Origin: Rickettsiales bacterium
GTDB taxonomy: Bacteria > Pseudomonadota > Alphaproteobacteria > Rickettsiales > UBA1997
Length of the DNA: 5,060 bases
NCBI GenBank assembly: GCA_009693885.1
Contig: SHWK01000088.1
Span: 1-5,060 of the forward strand
Direction of reading: 5' to 3'
A model generated the notes under the pieces. The model was given only the letters and a program-made list of their open reading frames with translations. It made no database searches and had not been told where the DNA came from. This document shows, in pieces, positions 1 to 5,060 of the stretch (positions within the stretch are counted from its first letter, which is position 1; each line of letters starts with the position of its first letter). Both the position numbers and the translations under genes were made by a program.

Positions 1-540
1 GATCCTGAAGATAAAATAAAATTTACACAAATTGCAGATTTAGTTAATAAGGTGAAAGAGCTAGAGGCTAAAGGCTATGCCTATGATTCAGCTGATGCAA
101 GTTTTGAGATTTTGGCAAAAAAATCACTCAGCATTGTGCCAAATTTTTTCGATTTAATCGGATTTCGCGTTCTTGATGAGAGAAAATTTGACGCGAAAGG
201 CCGCGTCATTACTGTTGCCGAGGCTACTGCTAAAATTAAAATTGGTGATAAAACTGTGTTAACAGTAGCAGAAGGAAATGGCCCAGTGAACGCGCTGGAT
301 AAGGCTTTGCGCAAGGCTCTATCTAGCAAATATCCAGTTTTGAAGGATATAAAATTAACCGACTATAAGGTGCGAATCCTTACGCCATCTGATGGCACGC
401 AGGCTATAACTCGCGTGCAAATTGAATCACGAGATAGTAAAGGCAATAAATGGACAACGATTGGGGTTTCAGAAAATATAATTGATGCGTCTTACAGAGC
501 GCTGCACGATAGCATTACCTATAAATTAATGAACAGTTAA
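1..540 (+). CDS. cimA: (R)-citramalate synthase, C-terminal part (5' end outside window)
   Basis: This is the last 179 codons of an enzyme that condenses pyruvate with acetyl-CoA to citramalate, the first step of the threonine-independent route to isoleucine; it is cytosolic. The frame is open to base 1, and the residues before the GTG at 52 (DPEDKIKFTQIADLVNK) run straight into family-like sequence, so the GTG is not the start. Fragment residues about 25-38 hold 'GYAYDSADASFEIL', a linker typical of CimA and its relatives. From about residue 50 onwards is the LeuA-type regulatory dimerisation domain, with 'GNGPVNALDKALRKAL', 'DYKVRIL', 'GTQAITRVQIES' and 'WTTIGVSENIIDASYRAL'. The latter motifs favour the TIGR00977-type citramalate synthase over 2-isopropylmalate synthase (LeuA), which shares the domain. 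The catalytic TIM barrel is outside the window, so substrate specificity cannot be checked here. The stop is TAA at 538-540. Confidence 0.88.
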   Translation, partial: DPEDKIKFTQIADLVNKVKELEAKGYAYDSADASFEILAKKSLSIVPNFFDLIGFRVLDERKFDAKGRVITVAEATAKIKIGDKTVLTVAEGNGPVNALDKALRKALSSKYPVLKDIKLTDYKVRILTPSDGTQAITRVQIESRDSKGNKWTTIGVSENIIDASYRALHDSITYKLMNS

Positions 541-543
541 AAT

Positions 544-606
544 ATGCTAGATTTTTTCGAAAAAGTAGCAAACAAAGTAAAGATCGCGATTATGAAGATT
601 GTATGA
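544..606 (+). other. 20-codon frame after cimA, possible 5' part of a frameshifted gene
   Basis: An ATG at 544, three bases after the cimA stop, opens a 20-residue frame starting MLDFFEKVANKV and ending at TGA 604-606. Its composition (amphipathic, Lys/Val-rich) looks like the N-terminus of a helical protein. The neighbouring frame (599-889) becomes open at 596, just after its own TGA at 593-595, so a single frame change between about 596 and 603 would join the two into one protein of about 115 residues. No slippery heptamer is visible, and no clear Shine-Dalgarno precedes the ATG. It could also be a chance short frame. Confidence 0.3.
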
Positions 607-889
607 AGAAAATCAAAAATCATTATTATTGATTCACAAAATTCATAATATAATTTCAGTTGGCACCAGTGAAGATCACGATCCCTTACACATGATCGAA
701 AAAATTATATCATGCGTTGAAAGCTTTACAGAGAGAAGAAATTTTGCAGAATCTGTTCATGATCAACCTATATCACCTAATGCGGCAATTAAATTGCGAC
801 AAAGAAGCGCAGCACCAAGGCTTCCTGACATACAAACAGACAATGCGATTAATGGGGTGAATAGCTATACAACACCTCCTCCATACTAA
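599..889 (+). CDS. hypothetical small protein, possibly the 3' part of a frameshifted gene
   Basis: I do not recognise this protein. The frame gives 96 residues from a TTG at 599; the first in-frame ATG is at about 689 (residue 32) and would leave only about 65 residues. No convincing ribosome-binding site precedes either start. Residues 1-50 look helical ('KSLLLIHKIHNIIS', 'HMIEKIISCVESF'); residues 55-96 are polar and probably disordered, ending in 'TTPPPY'. There is no signal peptide, transmembrane segment or metal motif. It lies downstream of cimA on the same strand and converges with the minus-strand mini-ORF at 912. The weak TTG start, the plausible coding text in another frame directly upstream (544-606) and a stop at 593-595 suggest a gene with a disrupted 5' end rather than an intact one. 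It may be a decaying gene or a spurious frame. Confidence 0.4.
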   Translation: MYEENQKSLLLIHKIHNIISVGTSEDHDPLHMIEKIISCVESFTERRNFAESVHDQPISPNAAIKLRQRSAAPRLPDIQTDNAINGVNSYTTPPPY

Positions 890-911
890 CCCCACAGAGA
901 TCGTTAAAAAA

Positions 912-1079
912 CTATTTCTTTTTCAAGCCATTCCAATATTCAATCCGCTTTTTAACATCCTTTTCAAACCCTCTCTCATTGGGTTCATAAAATTTTGGTC
1001 GAGACATAGATCTTGCCGCCCTTTTCTCACTACTACTAGCAGCCACTCCCAACAAAAAAGGTGGCGATGTTCTCGACAT
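912..1079 (-). CDS. 55-residue mini-ORF carrying a second copy of the RarA C-terminal tail
   Basis: On the minus strand an ATG at 1077-1079 opens a 55-residue frame ending at TAG 912-914. Residues 26-55 match RarA residues 407-436 of this window without gaps, 25 of 30 identical (e.g. 'SRPKFYEPNERGFE', 'DVKKR', 'EYW'). Residues 1-25 (starting MSRTSPPFLLGVAASSS) have no counterpart in RarA and I do not recognise them. There is no AAA+ ATPase core, so it cannot be a RarA enzyme. It follows selO by 64 bases on the same strand. An internal ATG at 1005-1007 (Met25) would give a 31-residue peptide consisting only of the RarA-like tail, with an 'AAAAGGG' stretch about 12-18 bases upstream; no Shine-Dalgarno is seen for the first ATG. 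It is either an inert remnant of a displaced rarA 3' end or a small expressed protein. Confidence 0.5.
   Translation of the reverse strand: MSRTSPPFLLGVAASSSEKRAARSMSRPKFYEPNERGFEKDVKKRIEYWNGLKKK
933..1004 (-). repeat. direct repeat, left copy (duplicate of the rarA 3' end)
   Basis: This 72-bp segment matches 2600-2671 at 65 of 72 bases with no gaps, in the same orientation and codon phase, at an offset of 1,667 bp. The longest exact run is 28 bases (962-989 against 2629-2656). Of the five codons that differ, three are synonymous and two are conservative changes (Ile/Leu, Lys/Arg). Similarity stops abruptly at the right edge and fades gradually at the left edge, although protein similarity continues almost to the mini-ORF stop. 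Confidence 0.93.
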
Positions 1080-1143
1080 AAAATTTAAAAAATTAAATAT
1101 TAATTTACCCGTCAGTCATGTATAATTTATATCTTACAATCTT
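1080..1143. other. AT-rich spacer between selO and the mini-ORF
   Basis: This 64-base gap is nearly all A and T. It contains a 7-bp inverted repeat with a 3-base loop (1090-1106, arms AAATTAA/TTAATTT), too weak to call a terminator because it has no G+C and no clean U tract. On the minus strand 'TATAAA' just after the selO stop could serve as a -10 box, but no well-placed -35 accompanies it. I assign no regulatory role. Confidence 0.4.
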
Positions 1144-2568
1144 TTACGAAGAACAAGAAACAGATAAATCACGATAATTTTCTGGCGCCGTTACAGCATA
1201 TTTTTTGTAGAGATAATTTTCTGTGAAGGGATTTTTTATCATTGCGAAAAGCTCTTCGAATGCTGTATTATCCGCTTCCCGCTGCATTTTTTCAATTGCA
1301 GTCTGTAAAACCCAATTACGCAAAATATATTGCGGATTTATCTTTCGCATCAAATCTAAAGCTTGGTCTTTTTGAACAATTTGCAAATAATTTTCTAACC
1401 AAAATTCAATTTTATTTTTGTTTTTAAAAAGCTTAAGAAAGCTTGATCTGTTGCCCTCTACAGTTTTTGCTAAATTTACAAATGTTAAAGTATAATCCAC
1501 TTTTTCTTCCCGCATAATCTGCAATAAATTTTGCCAAATTTCATCAACGGACTTATCTTTTGTGAAACCAATTTTTTGCCGCATTAATTCAAAATATTGC
1601 GCTTCAAATTCACTAAAAAAATTCTGCGCAATTTTTGCAGATTCTTCTAGTGGAATAAGTGGCTGTAGGGCAAAACTTAATGCATAAATATTCCAATTAG
1701 CAATTATTGGCTGCTCTTGATAGGCGTAACGGCCAGAATTATCGGAGTGATTACAAATCCAATGCGGATCATAATTTTCAAGAAAGCCGTAAGGGCCATA
1801 ATCTATTGTATCACCGAGAATTGACATATTGTCAGTGTTCATAACTCCGTGACAAAATCCAATCGCTTGCCATTTAGCGATCATTGTCGCTGTAAGCGTT
1901 ATAACCTGTTGTAAAAATTTTTCGTATTTATTTTCAGCGGCATTTAATTGGGGGAAATAATTTTCAATTACATGATCAGCGAGCGTTTTCAAGGCCTCAT
2001 GCTGCCCTGTATAATAAAAATATTCGAAATGTCCAAAGCGAATATGTGATTTTGCAACACGAAGAATCATACTTCCCATCTCAACTTCTTCACGCAGAAC
2101 ATTTTCACCAGTAGCAATCAAAGCCAATGCCCGCGTGGTTTGAACGCCAAGATGATACATTGCTTCGCCACATAAATATTCACGAATACATGAACGCAAA
2201 ACTGCGCGCCCATCACCCATTCGTGAATATGGCGTAAGGCCCGAGCCTTTAAGCTGTAGGTCATAAAGCTTATGATCTCGCGCTTCAATTTGCGCCAATA
2301 ATAATGCTCGACCATCACCAAGCCGCGGCACATAATGCCCAAACTGATGTCCTGCATAAACCATTGCGAGTGATTCACACCCTTCTATTTCCGCCTCAAT
2401 CCATTTTTGTAAATTAGTTTGAAAGTCGTTGCGATCAATGTTTAAAAAGCTTCCTAGCTCATCATTGAAATGCATCAATTGTGGTGATTGCACAAATTTT
2501 TCTGGCAACATTTTTGTATAAAAAATAGCAGAAAGATTGGAAAAAAGATTTTTAAATTTATATTTCAT
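1144..2568 (-). CDS. selO: protein adenylyltransferase SelO (YdiU family pseudokinase)
   Basis: SelO has a protein-kinase fold but binds ATP in a flipped orientation and transfers AMP to Ser/Thr/Tyr hydroxyls of proteins, with a role in redox homeostasis. This 474-residue protein is full length for the family (E. coli YdiU about 478). Visible motifs: 'GDGRALLLAQ' (84-93), the Lys of 'LQLKGSG' (Lys107), Glu130 in 'REYL', Arg170 and Arg177, the catalytic-loop-like 'HGVMNTDNM' (240-248; Asp246, Asn247) and 'DYGP' (256-259), the DFG equivalent. These line up at a constant offset of six with the active-site residues I recall from Pseudomonas syringae SelO (K113, E136, R176, R183, D252, D262), so the enzyme appears active. 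The C-terminus is 'SVSCSS', the conserved Cys-Ser-Ser end where eukaryotic SelO carries selenocysteine. The ATG lies 4 bases after the rarA stop with no visible Shine-Dalgarno, consistent with translational coupling. The gene is bracketed by two copies of the rarA tail, hinting at a later arrival. Confidence 0.96.
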   Translation of the reverse strand: MKYKFKNLFSNLSAIFYTKMLPEKFVQSPQLMHFNDELGSFLNIDRNDFQTNLQKWIEAEIEGCESLAMVYAGHQFGHYVPRLGDGRALLLAQIEARDHKLYDLQLKGSGLTPYSRMGDGRAVLRSCIREYLCGEAMYHLGVQTTRALALIATGENVLREEVEMGSMILRVAKSHIRFGHFEYFYYTGQHEALKTLADHVIENYFPQLNAAENKYEKFLQQVITLTATMIAKWQAIGFCHGVMNTDNMSILGDTIDYGPYGFLENYDPHWICNHSDNSGRYAYQEQPIIANWNIYALSFALQPLIPLEESAKIAQNFFSEFEAQYFELMRQKIGFTKDKSVDEIWQNLLQIMREEKVDYTLTFVNLAKTVEGNRSSFLKLFKNKNKIEFWLENYLQIVQKDQALDLMRKINPQYILRNWVLQTAIEKMQREADNTAFEELFAMIKNPFTENYLYKKYAVTAPENYRDLSVSCSS

Positions 2569-2572
2569 TTAT

Positions 2573-3889
2573 TTATTGCAGTTTTTTACGCAGATCTTCC
2601 CAATATTCCAATCTCTTTTTAACATCCCTTTCAAACCCTCTCTCATTGGGTTCATAGAATTTTGGTCGTGATTTTTTGGCAATTTTTTCAGGAAAATATT
2701 CTTGTCCAGAAAAACAATTTTTAGTATCGTGATCATAAATATAGCCTTTTCCAAAGCCCTGCTCTTTCATTGTTTTTGTTGGCGCATTTAAAATATGTTT
2801 GGGCGGAAGAAGCTCGGTTGTAGACTCCGCAAGCGCTATTGCGGCTTTGTGCGCCATATAAGATGCATTGGATTTTGGCGCAGTAGCACAATAAATTGTG
2901 GCATGGCTGAGCGCGTAATCACCTTCTGGGCTACCGAGAAAATCATAATTTTCTTTGGCCGCCATAACTTGTACCAAGGCTTGCGGGTCAGCGATACCAA
3001 TATCCTCAGTAGCAAATCGCGCAAGGCGGCGCAAAATATAATATGGATCTTCTTTGGCAACAAGCATTCGCGCTAGATAATAAAGGGCCGCATCAACATC
3101 AGAGCCACGCAAAGTTTTATGAAATGCGCTAATCAAATTATAATGAAAATCACCTTTTTTATCAAATTGTGCCGAGCGTTTAGAAATAAGGTTGAGTAGT
3201 TGATCCGTTGTAAGTGGCGCGCGCGCATGATCAGAATTTACCAATCCAAATAATTCTTCACAAGAATTTAATAAATAGCGCGCATCACCGCAAGCAAGTG
3301 AAATCAAGGCCTCATAAGTATCATCTTCCAACGGTAATTTTTTATCCATAAATTTTTCAGCGCGCGCAACTAATTTTTTTAAAGCATTCTCATCAAGTGA
3401 ATTTAGAGTGATTACCTTACAACGCGAAAGCAGAGCCGAGTTGAGGTGAAAGGAAGGATTTTCAGTTGTGGTCGCAATTAAAATTATTGTGCCATCTTCA
3501 ATAAAAGGCAGAAATAAGTCTTGCTGCGTTTTATTAAAATGATGAATTTCATCAATCATCAATATCGTGCGAACAGCTCTTATTGCGCCTCGACGGCTAT
3601 TATCAATTATTTTTCGAATATCCGCTACGCCAGAATTTATTGCTGATAACATTATAAATTCAGCACCAGATATTTTTGCAAGAATTTTTGCGATGCTGGT
3701 TTTGCCTACTCCTGCAGGCCCCCAAAGCACTAATGATGGAACAATTTTTGATTGGCCAATTATACTTAGCGCACCATTTTCACCAAATAAATGTTCTTGT
3801 CCGACGATTTCTTCAATTGCTTGCGGACGCAGTATATCTGCTAGTGGACGCAATTTTGATTCAGTTGGAAATAAATTTTGATCAGACAT
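2573..3889 (-). CDS. rarA: replication-associated recombination protein A (RarA/MgsA AAA+ ATPase)
   Basis: RarA is a cytosolic, DNA-associated clamp-loader-like AAA+ ATPase (MgsA/WRNIP1 family) that acts at stalled or collapsed replication forks. The 438-residue length is normal. In order: an N-terminal 'RPLADILRPQ' segment (14-23) and 'VGQEHL' (29-34); Walker A 'GPAGVGKTS' (57-65); Walker B 'ILMIDEIHHF' (109-118); sensor 1 region 'ATTTENPSF' (139-147); arginine-finger candidate Arg156 in 'LLSRC'; sensor 2 'GDARYLLN' (201-208). Then comes the MgsA-type C-terminal oligomerisation region, with 'SAFHKTLRGSDVDAALYYLA' (254-273), 'RRLARFATEDIGIADPQAL' (287-305), 'SPEGDYALSHATIY' (320-333) and the tail 'FYEPNERGFE' (411-420). 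All catalytic motifs are present. The ATG at 3887-3889 puts the N-terminus where expected; no strong Shine-Dalgarno is seen. It lies 50 bases after fdxA and 4 bases before selO, probably in one operon. Its last 32 codons include the 72-bp sequence duplicated at 933-1004. Confidence 0.97.
   Translation of the reverse strand: MSDQNLFPTESKLRPLADILRPQAIEEIVGQEHLFGENGALSIIGQSKIVPSLVLWGPAGVGKTSIAKILAKISGAEFIMLSAINSGVADIRKIIDNSRRGAIRAVRTILMIDEIHHFNKTQQDLFLPFIEDGTIILIATTTENPSFHLNSALLSRCKVITLNSLDENALKKLVARAEKFMDKKLPLEDDTYEALISLACGDARYLLNSCEELFGLVNSDHARAPLTTDQLLNLISKRSAQFDKKGDFHYNLISAFHKTLRGSDVDAALYYLARMLVAKEDPYYILRRLARFATEDIGIADPQALVQVMAAKENYDFLGSPEGDYALSHATIYCATAPKSNASYMAHKAAIALAESTTELLPPKHILNAPTKTMKEQGFGKGYIYDHDTKNCFSGQEYFPEKIAKKSRPKFYEPNERGFERDVKKRLEYWEDLRKKLQ
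2600..2671 (-). repeat. direct repeat, right copy (within the rarA 3' end)
   Basis: This segment encodes RarA residues 407-430 ('SRPKFYEPNERGFE...EYW') and is the partner of 933-1004. Because the offset preserves codon phase, exchange between the two copies would yield an uninterrupted rarA reading frame ending with the mini-ORF's last residues (NGLKKK) instead of EDLRKKLQ. Confidence 0.93.
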
Positions 3890-3939
3890 TTCTAGCAGTT
3901 TTTAGTGGGGTTGAGCTTGATTTTTAGCAATGAAAATAA
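3890..3939. other. fdxA-rarA intergenic spacer
   Basis: This 50-base gap separates two co-directional minus-strand genes. I see no GC-rich hairpin with a T tract and no good promoter pair, so read-through from fdxA into rarA is the simplest reading. The heptamer TTTTTAG occurs twice on the plus strand (3899-3905 and 3921-3927), probably by chance in AT-rich sequence. Confidence 0.4.
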
Positions 3940-4263
3940 CTAACCCTCTCCTAACACAAATTTCTTAAATTTATTTTTCATCCCATCAAAATCTTTTGCA
4001 TTAGGCAGTGGATCTTTTTGCTTAGTAATTACCGGCCATTCTTTAGCATATTTGCGATTGATTTCTATCCACTCCACCAGATCTTCAGATTCAGGCGAAA
4101 TGGCTTCCGCTGGGCATTCTGGCACACAAACACCACAATCGATACAACTATCAGGATCAATCACCAGCATGTTTTCACCCTCATAAAAACAATCAACGGG
4201 ACACACTGTGACGCAATCGGTATATTTACATTTTACACAATTATCAGTAACTACATATGTCAT
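3940..4263 (-). CDS. fdxA: seven-iron ferredoxin FdxA ([3Fe-4S][4Fe-4S], Azotobacter FdI type)
   Basis: This is a small cytosolic electron carrier with one [3Fe-4S] and one [4Fe-4S] cluster. The 107-residue sequence follows Azotobacter vinelandii FdI almost cysteine for cysteine: C9, C12, C17, C21, C25, C40, C43, C46 and C50. By analogy, C9, C17 and C50 bind the 3Fe cluster and C21, C40, C43 and C46 the 4Fe cluster; C12 and C25 correspond to non-ligand cysteines. The motif 'TDNCVKCKYTDCVTVCPVDC' (6-25) and 'CIDCGVCVPECP' (40-51) show this. The extended C-terminal half with 'WPVITKQKDPLPNAKDFDG' (76-94) is the tail that separates FdI-type proteins from short bacterial 2[4Fe-4S] ferredoxins. 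The ATG is fixed by the expected N-terminus (MTYVVTDNC). It begins 11 bases after the ccmC stop. Redox partner is unknown; a general housekeeping or stress role is only an inference. Confidence 0.97.
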   Translation of the reverse strand: MTYVVTDNCVKCKYTDCVTVCPVDCFYEGENMLVIDPDSCIDCGVCVPECPAEAISPESEDLVEWIEINRKYAKEWPVITKQKDPLPNAKDFDGMKNKFKKFVLGEG

Positions 4264-4274
4264 ATAAGCTCTAT

Positions 4275-4982
4275 TTAAAAGCCTTTGCGAGTGCTTTTCT
4301 TTTTCTGCAAAATTTCTATTTTTACCTTGATTAATGAGATAAAAACAAAATATGAAAAATATAATCCAAAGGTTAATAGTAGAGGATAAAGCATTGCTGG
4401 ATCAATTGCAACACCTCCTGAACGCATGATACTGGCGGGCTGATGTAATGAGTTGAAATATTCTACCGAAAATTTTATTAATGGAATATTGATAAAGCCA
4501 ACAATAGAGATGATCGCGGCGATTTTTTCACCTTTTTGACGATCATCAAAAGCATCTAATAAAATTATATAGCCGAGATATAGAAAGAAGAGGATCAACA
4601 CTGTTGTAAGACGCGCATCCCACACCCACCAAGTTCCCCAGATTGGCTTGCCCCAAATACTACCTGTAACTAAAGTGATAAAAGTAAAAACAGCCCCTAT
4701 AGGCGCAATGGCGCGAGCAATTAGATAAAAGAAAGGATTTTTCCACACAAATCCAGAAATATTAAACGCAGCCATGATAGTGTAAATTAACAAAGCCATC
4801 CATGCTGCCGGCACATGAATATACATAATTTTTACCGCATTTGATTGCTGATAATCTAATGGAGAATTTATAATTGCGGGGATCGTCAATCCTAGAAAAA
4901 TAAGCGCCACAAGCAACGAAAATGGCGTAAAAAAGCGAAAGTTTTTTTCAAAATTTTTGAATGCGAATAAAAAATTAAACAT
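4275..4982 (-). CDS. ccmC: heme exporter/heme-delivery protein CcmC (cytochrome c maturation System I)
   Basis: CcmC is an inner-membrane protein that, with the CcmAB ABC transporter and CcmD, loads heme onto the chaperone CcmE for cytochrome c maturation in the periplasm. The 235 residues are normal for the family. The WWD signature is clear: 'WGTWWVWDARLT' (115-126). The two external heme-ligand histidines are present: His56 in 'YIHVPAAW' and His180 in 'LHQPASI'. About six hydrophobic spans can be seen near residues 20-40, 58-78, 88-108, 127-145, 154-170 and 197-220, ending in a Lys/Arg-rich cytoplasmic tail (219-233), as expected. The ATG at 4980-4982 gives the expected N-terminus; no good Shine-Dalgarno lies directly upstream. 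Neither ccmD nor ccmE follows; instead fdxA begins 11 bases downstream, so the usual ccm cluster appears dispersed here. CcmF and other WWD proteins are much longer and are excluded. Confidence 0.96.
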   Translation of the reverse strand: MFNFLFAFKNFEKNFRFFTPFSLLVALIFLGLTIPAIINSPLDYQQSNAVKIMYIHVPAAWMALLIYTIMAAFNISGFVWKNPFFYLIARAIAPIGAVFTFITLVTGSIWGKPIWGTWWVWDARLTTVLILFFLYLGYIILLDAFDDRQKGEKIAAIISIVGFINIPLIKFSVEYFNSLHQPASIMRSGGVAIDPAMLYPLLLTFGLYFSYFVFISLIKVKIEILQKKKSTRKGF

Positions 4983-5027
4983 AATATTTATTTGTGGACC
5001 TTGTTCTTAAAAAACTTTTTCTAGAGT

Positions 5028-5060
5028 TTAGTTTTTACCTTCCAAATAAGCTGTTATTAG
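5028..5060 (-). CDS. possible 3' end of an upstream minus-strand gene
   Basis: On the minus strand the frame entering from the right edge reads LITAYLEGKN and stops at TAA 5028-5030, 45 bases before ccmC. Ten codons are too few to name a protein or even be sure of coding; the other two frames also stop within this stretch. In many alphaproteobacteria ccmB precedes ccmC, but nothing here supports that identity. Confidence 0.2.
   Translation of the reverse strand, partial: LITAYLEGKN

Noticed and set aside
52..54. GTG as the start of a 162-residue protein
   Set aside because: The same frame is open back to base 1 and the preceding residues fit the citramalate synthase linker, so this is an internal valine codon of a gene cut by the window edge.
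590..606. Programmed ribosomal frameshifting
   Set aside because: No slippery heptamer, strong upstream Shine-Dalgarno or evident downstream pseudoknot was seen; a mutation, a sequencing error or unrelated frames are simpler explanations.
591..609. Tandem 11-base duplication as the simple cause of the frameshift
   Set aside because: Removing one 11-base unit places the downstream text in the third frame, which soon meets a stop, rather than in the frame of 599-889. A plain 11-base duplication therefore does not explain the break.
890..911. Bidirectional terminator between the convergent small genes
   Set aside because: Only a 3-bp stem (GTT/AAC) around an A-run was found; there is no GC-rich hairpin.
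2118..2378. Minus-strand 86-codon frame inside selO
   Set aside because: It overlaps the conserved SelO active-site region in a different frame and has no start context or family resemblance.
912..2671. Insertion sequence or transposon carrying selO
   Set aside because: The flanking copies are direct coding-sequence repeats; no terminal inverted repeats, transposase or integrase lies between them, so no classical mobile element is called.
3567..3927. Plus-strand frames of 83 and 104 codons opposite the rarA start
   Set aside because: They lie opposite the Walker A and B coding region of rarA, overlap one another in different frames, and their sequences carry no recognisable motif; they are antisense shadows.
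4018..4278. Plus-strand frame of 86 codons opposite fdxA
   Set aside because: It is fully antisense to the ferredoxin gene, and its His/Ile/Phe-rich sequence is what the complement of that gene would give.
4983..5060. Promoter upstream of ccmC
   Set aside because: On the minus strand a TTGGAA could act as -35, but the best -10 candidate at suitable spacing (TAGAAA) is poor and the region is AT-rich throughout, so no promoter is claimed.

Overview
The window comes from an AT-rich bacterial chromosome, most likely an alphaproteobacterium. The Azotobacter FdI-type seven-iron ferredoxin with its long C-terminal tail, the System I cytochrome c heme-delivery protein CcmC and a RarA with the 'FYEPNERGFE' tail all fit that group. 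The low G+C and Lys/Ile/Asn-rich proteins suggest a streamlined or host-associated lineage. A citramalate synthase means isoleucine synthesis was at least partly kept, which argues against a strongly reduced parasite. This placement is inference from gene content, not from a phylogenetic marker.

Layout. On the plus strand, 1-540 is the 3' part of cimA. It is followed by a poorly recognisable small gene region (544-889) that reads as two short frames joined by an apparent frameshift. Everything from 912 rightwards is on the minus strand and is read from right to left: ccmC (4982-4275), fdxA (4263-3940), rarA (3889-2573), selO (2568-1144) and a 55-codon mini-ORF (1079-912). Gaps from ccmC to selO are 11, 50 and 4 bases, so these four genes look like one transcription unit. 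It converges on the cimA side at about 890-911. A few codons at the right edge may be the end of another minus-strand gene.

The genes serve redox and maintenance functions: CcmC presents heme for cytochrome c maturation, FdxA carries electrons, RarA acts at stalled replication forks, and SelO AMPylates proteins in redox homeostasis. A functional link between them is plausible but not shown by the sequence.

The most notable structure is a 72-bp direct repeat (933-1004 and 2600-2671, 65 of 72 bases identical, exactly 1,667 bp apart). The right copy is the 3' end of rarA. The left copy lies in the mini-ORF just beyond selO, in the same orientation and reading frame. selO is therefore bracketed by two copies of the rarA tail. 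Recombination between them would remove selO and leave rarA intact with a slightly different C-terminus. This looks like the scar of a selO gain, or a potentially excisable module.
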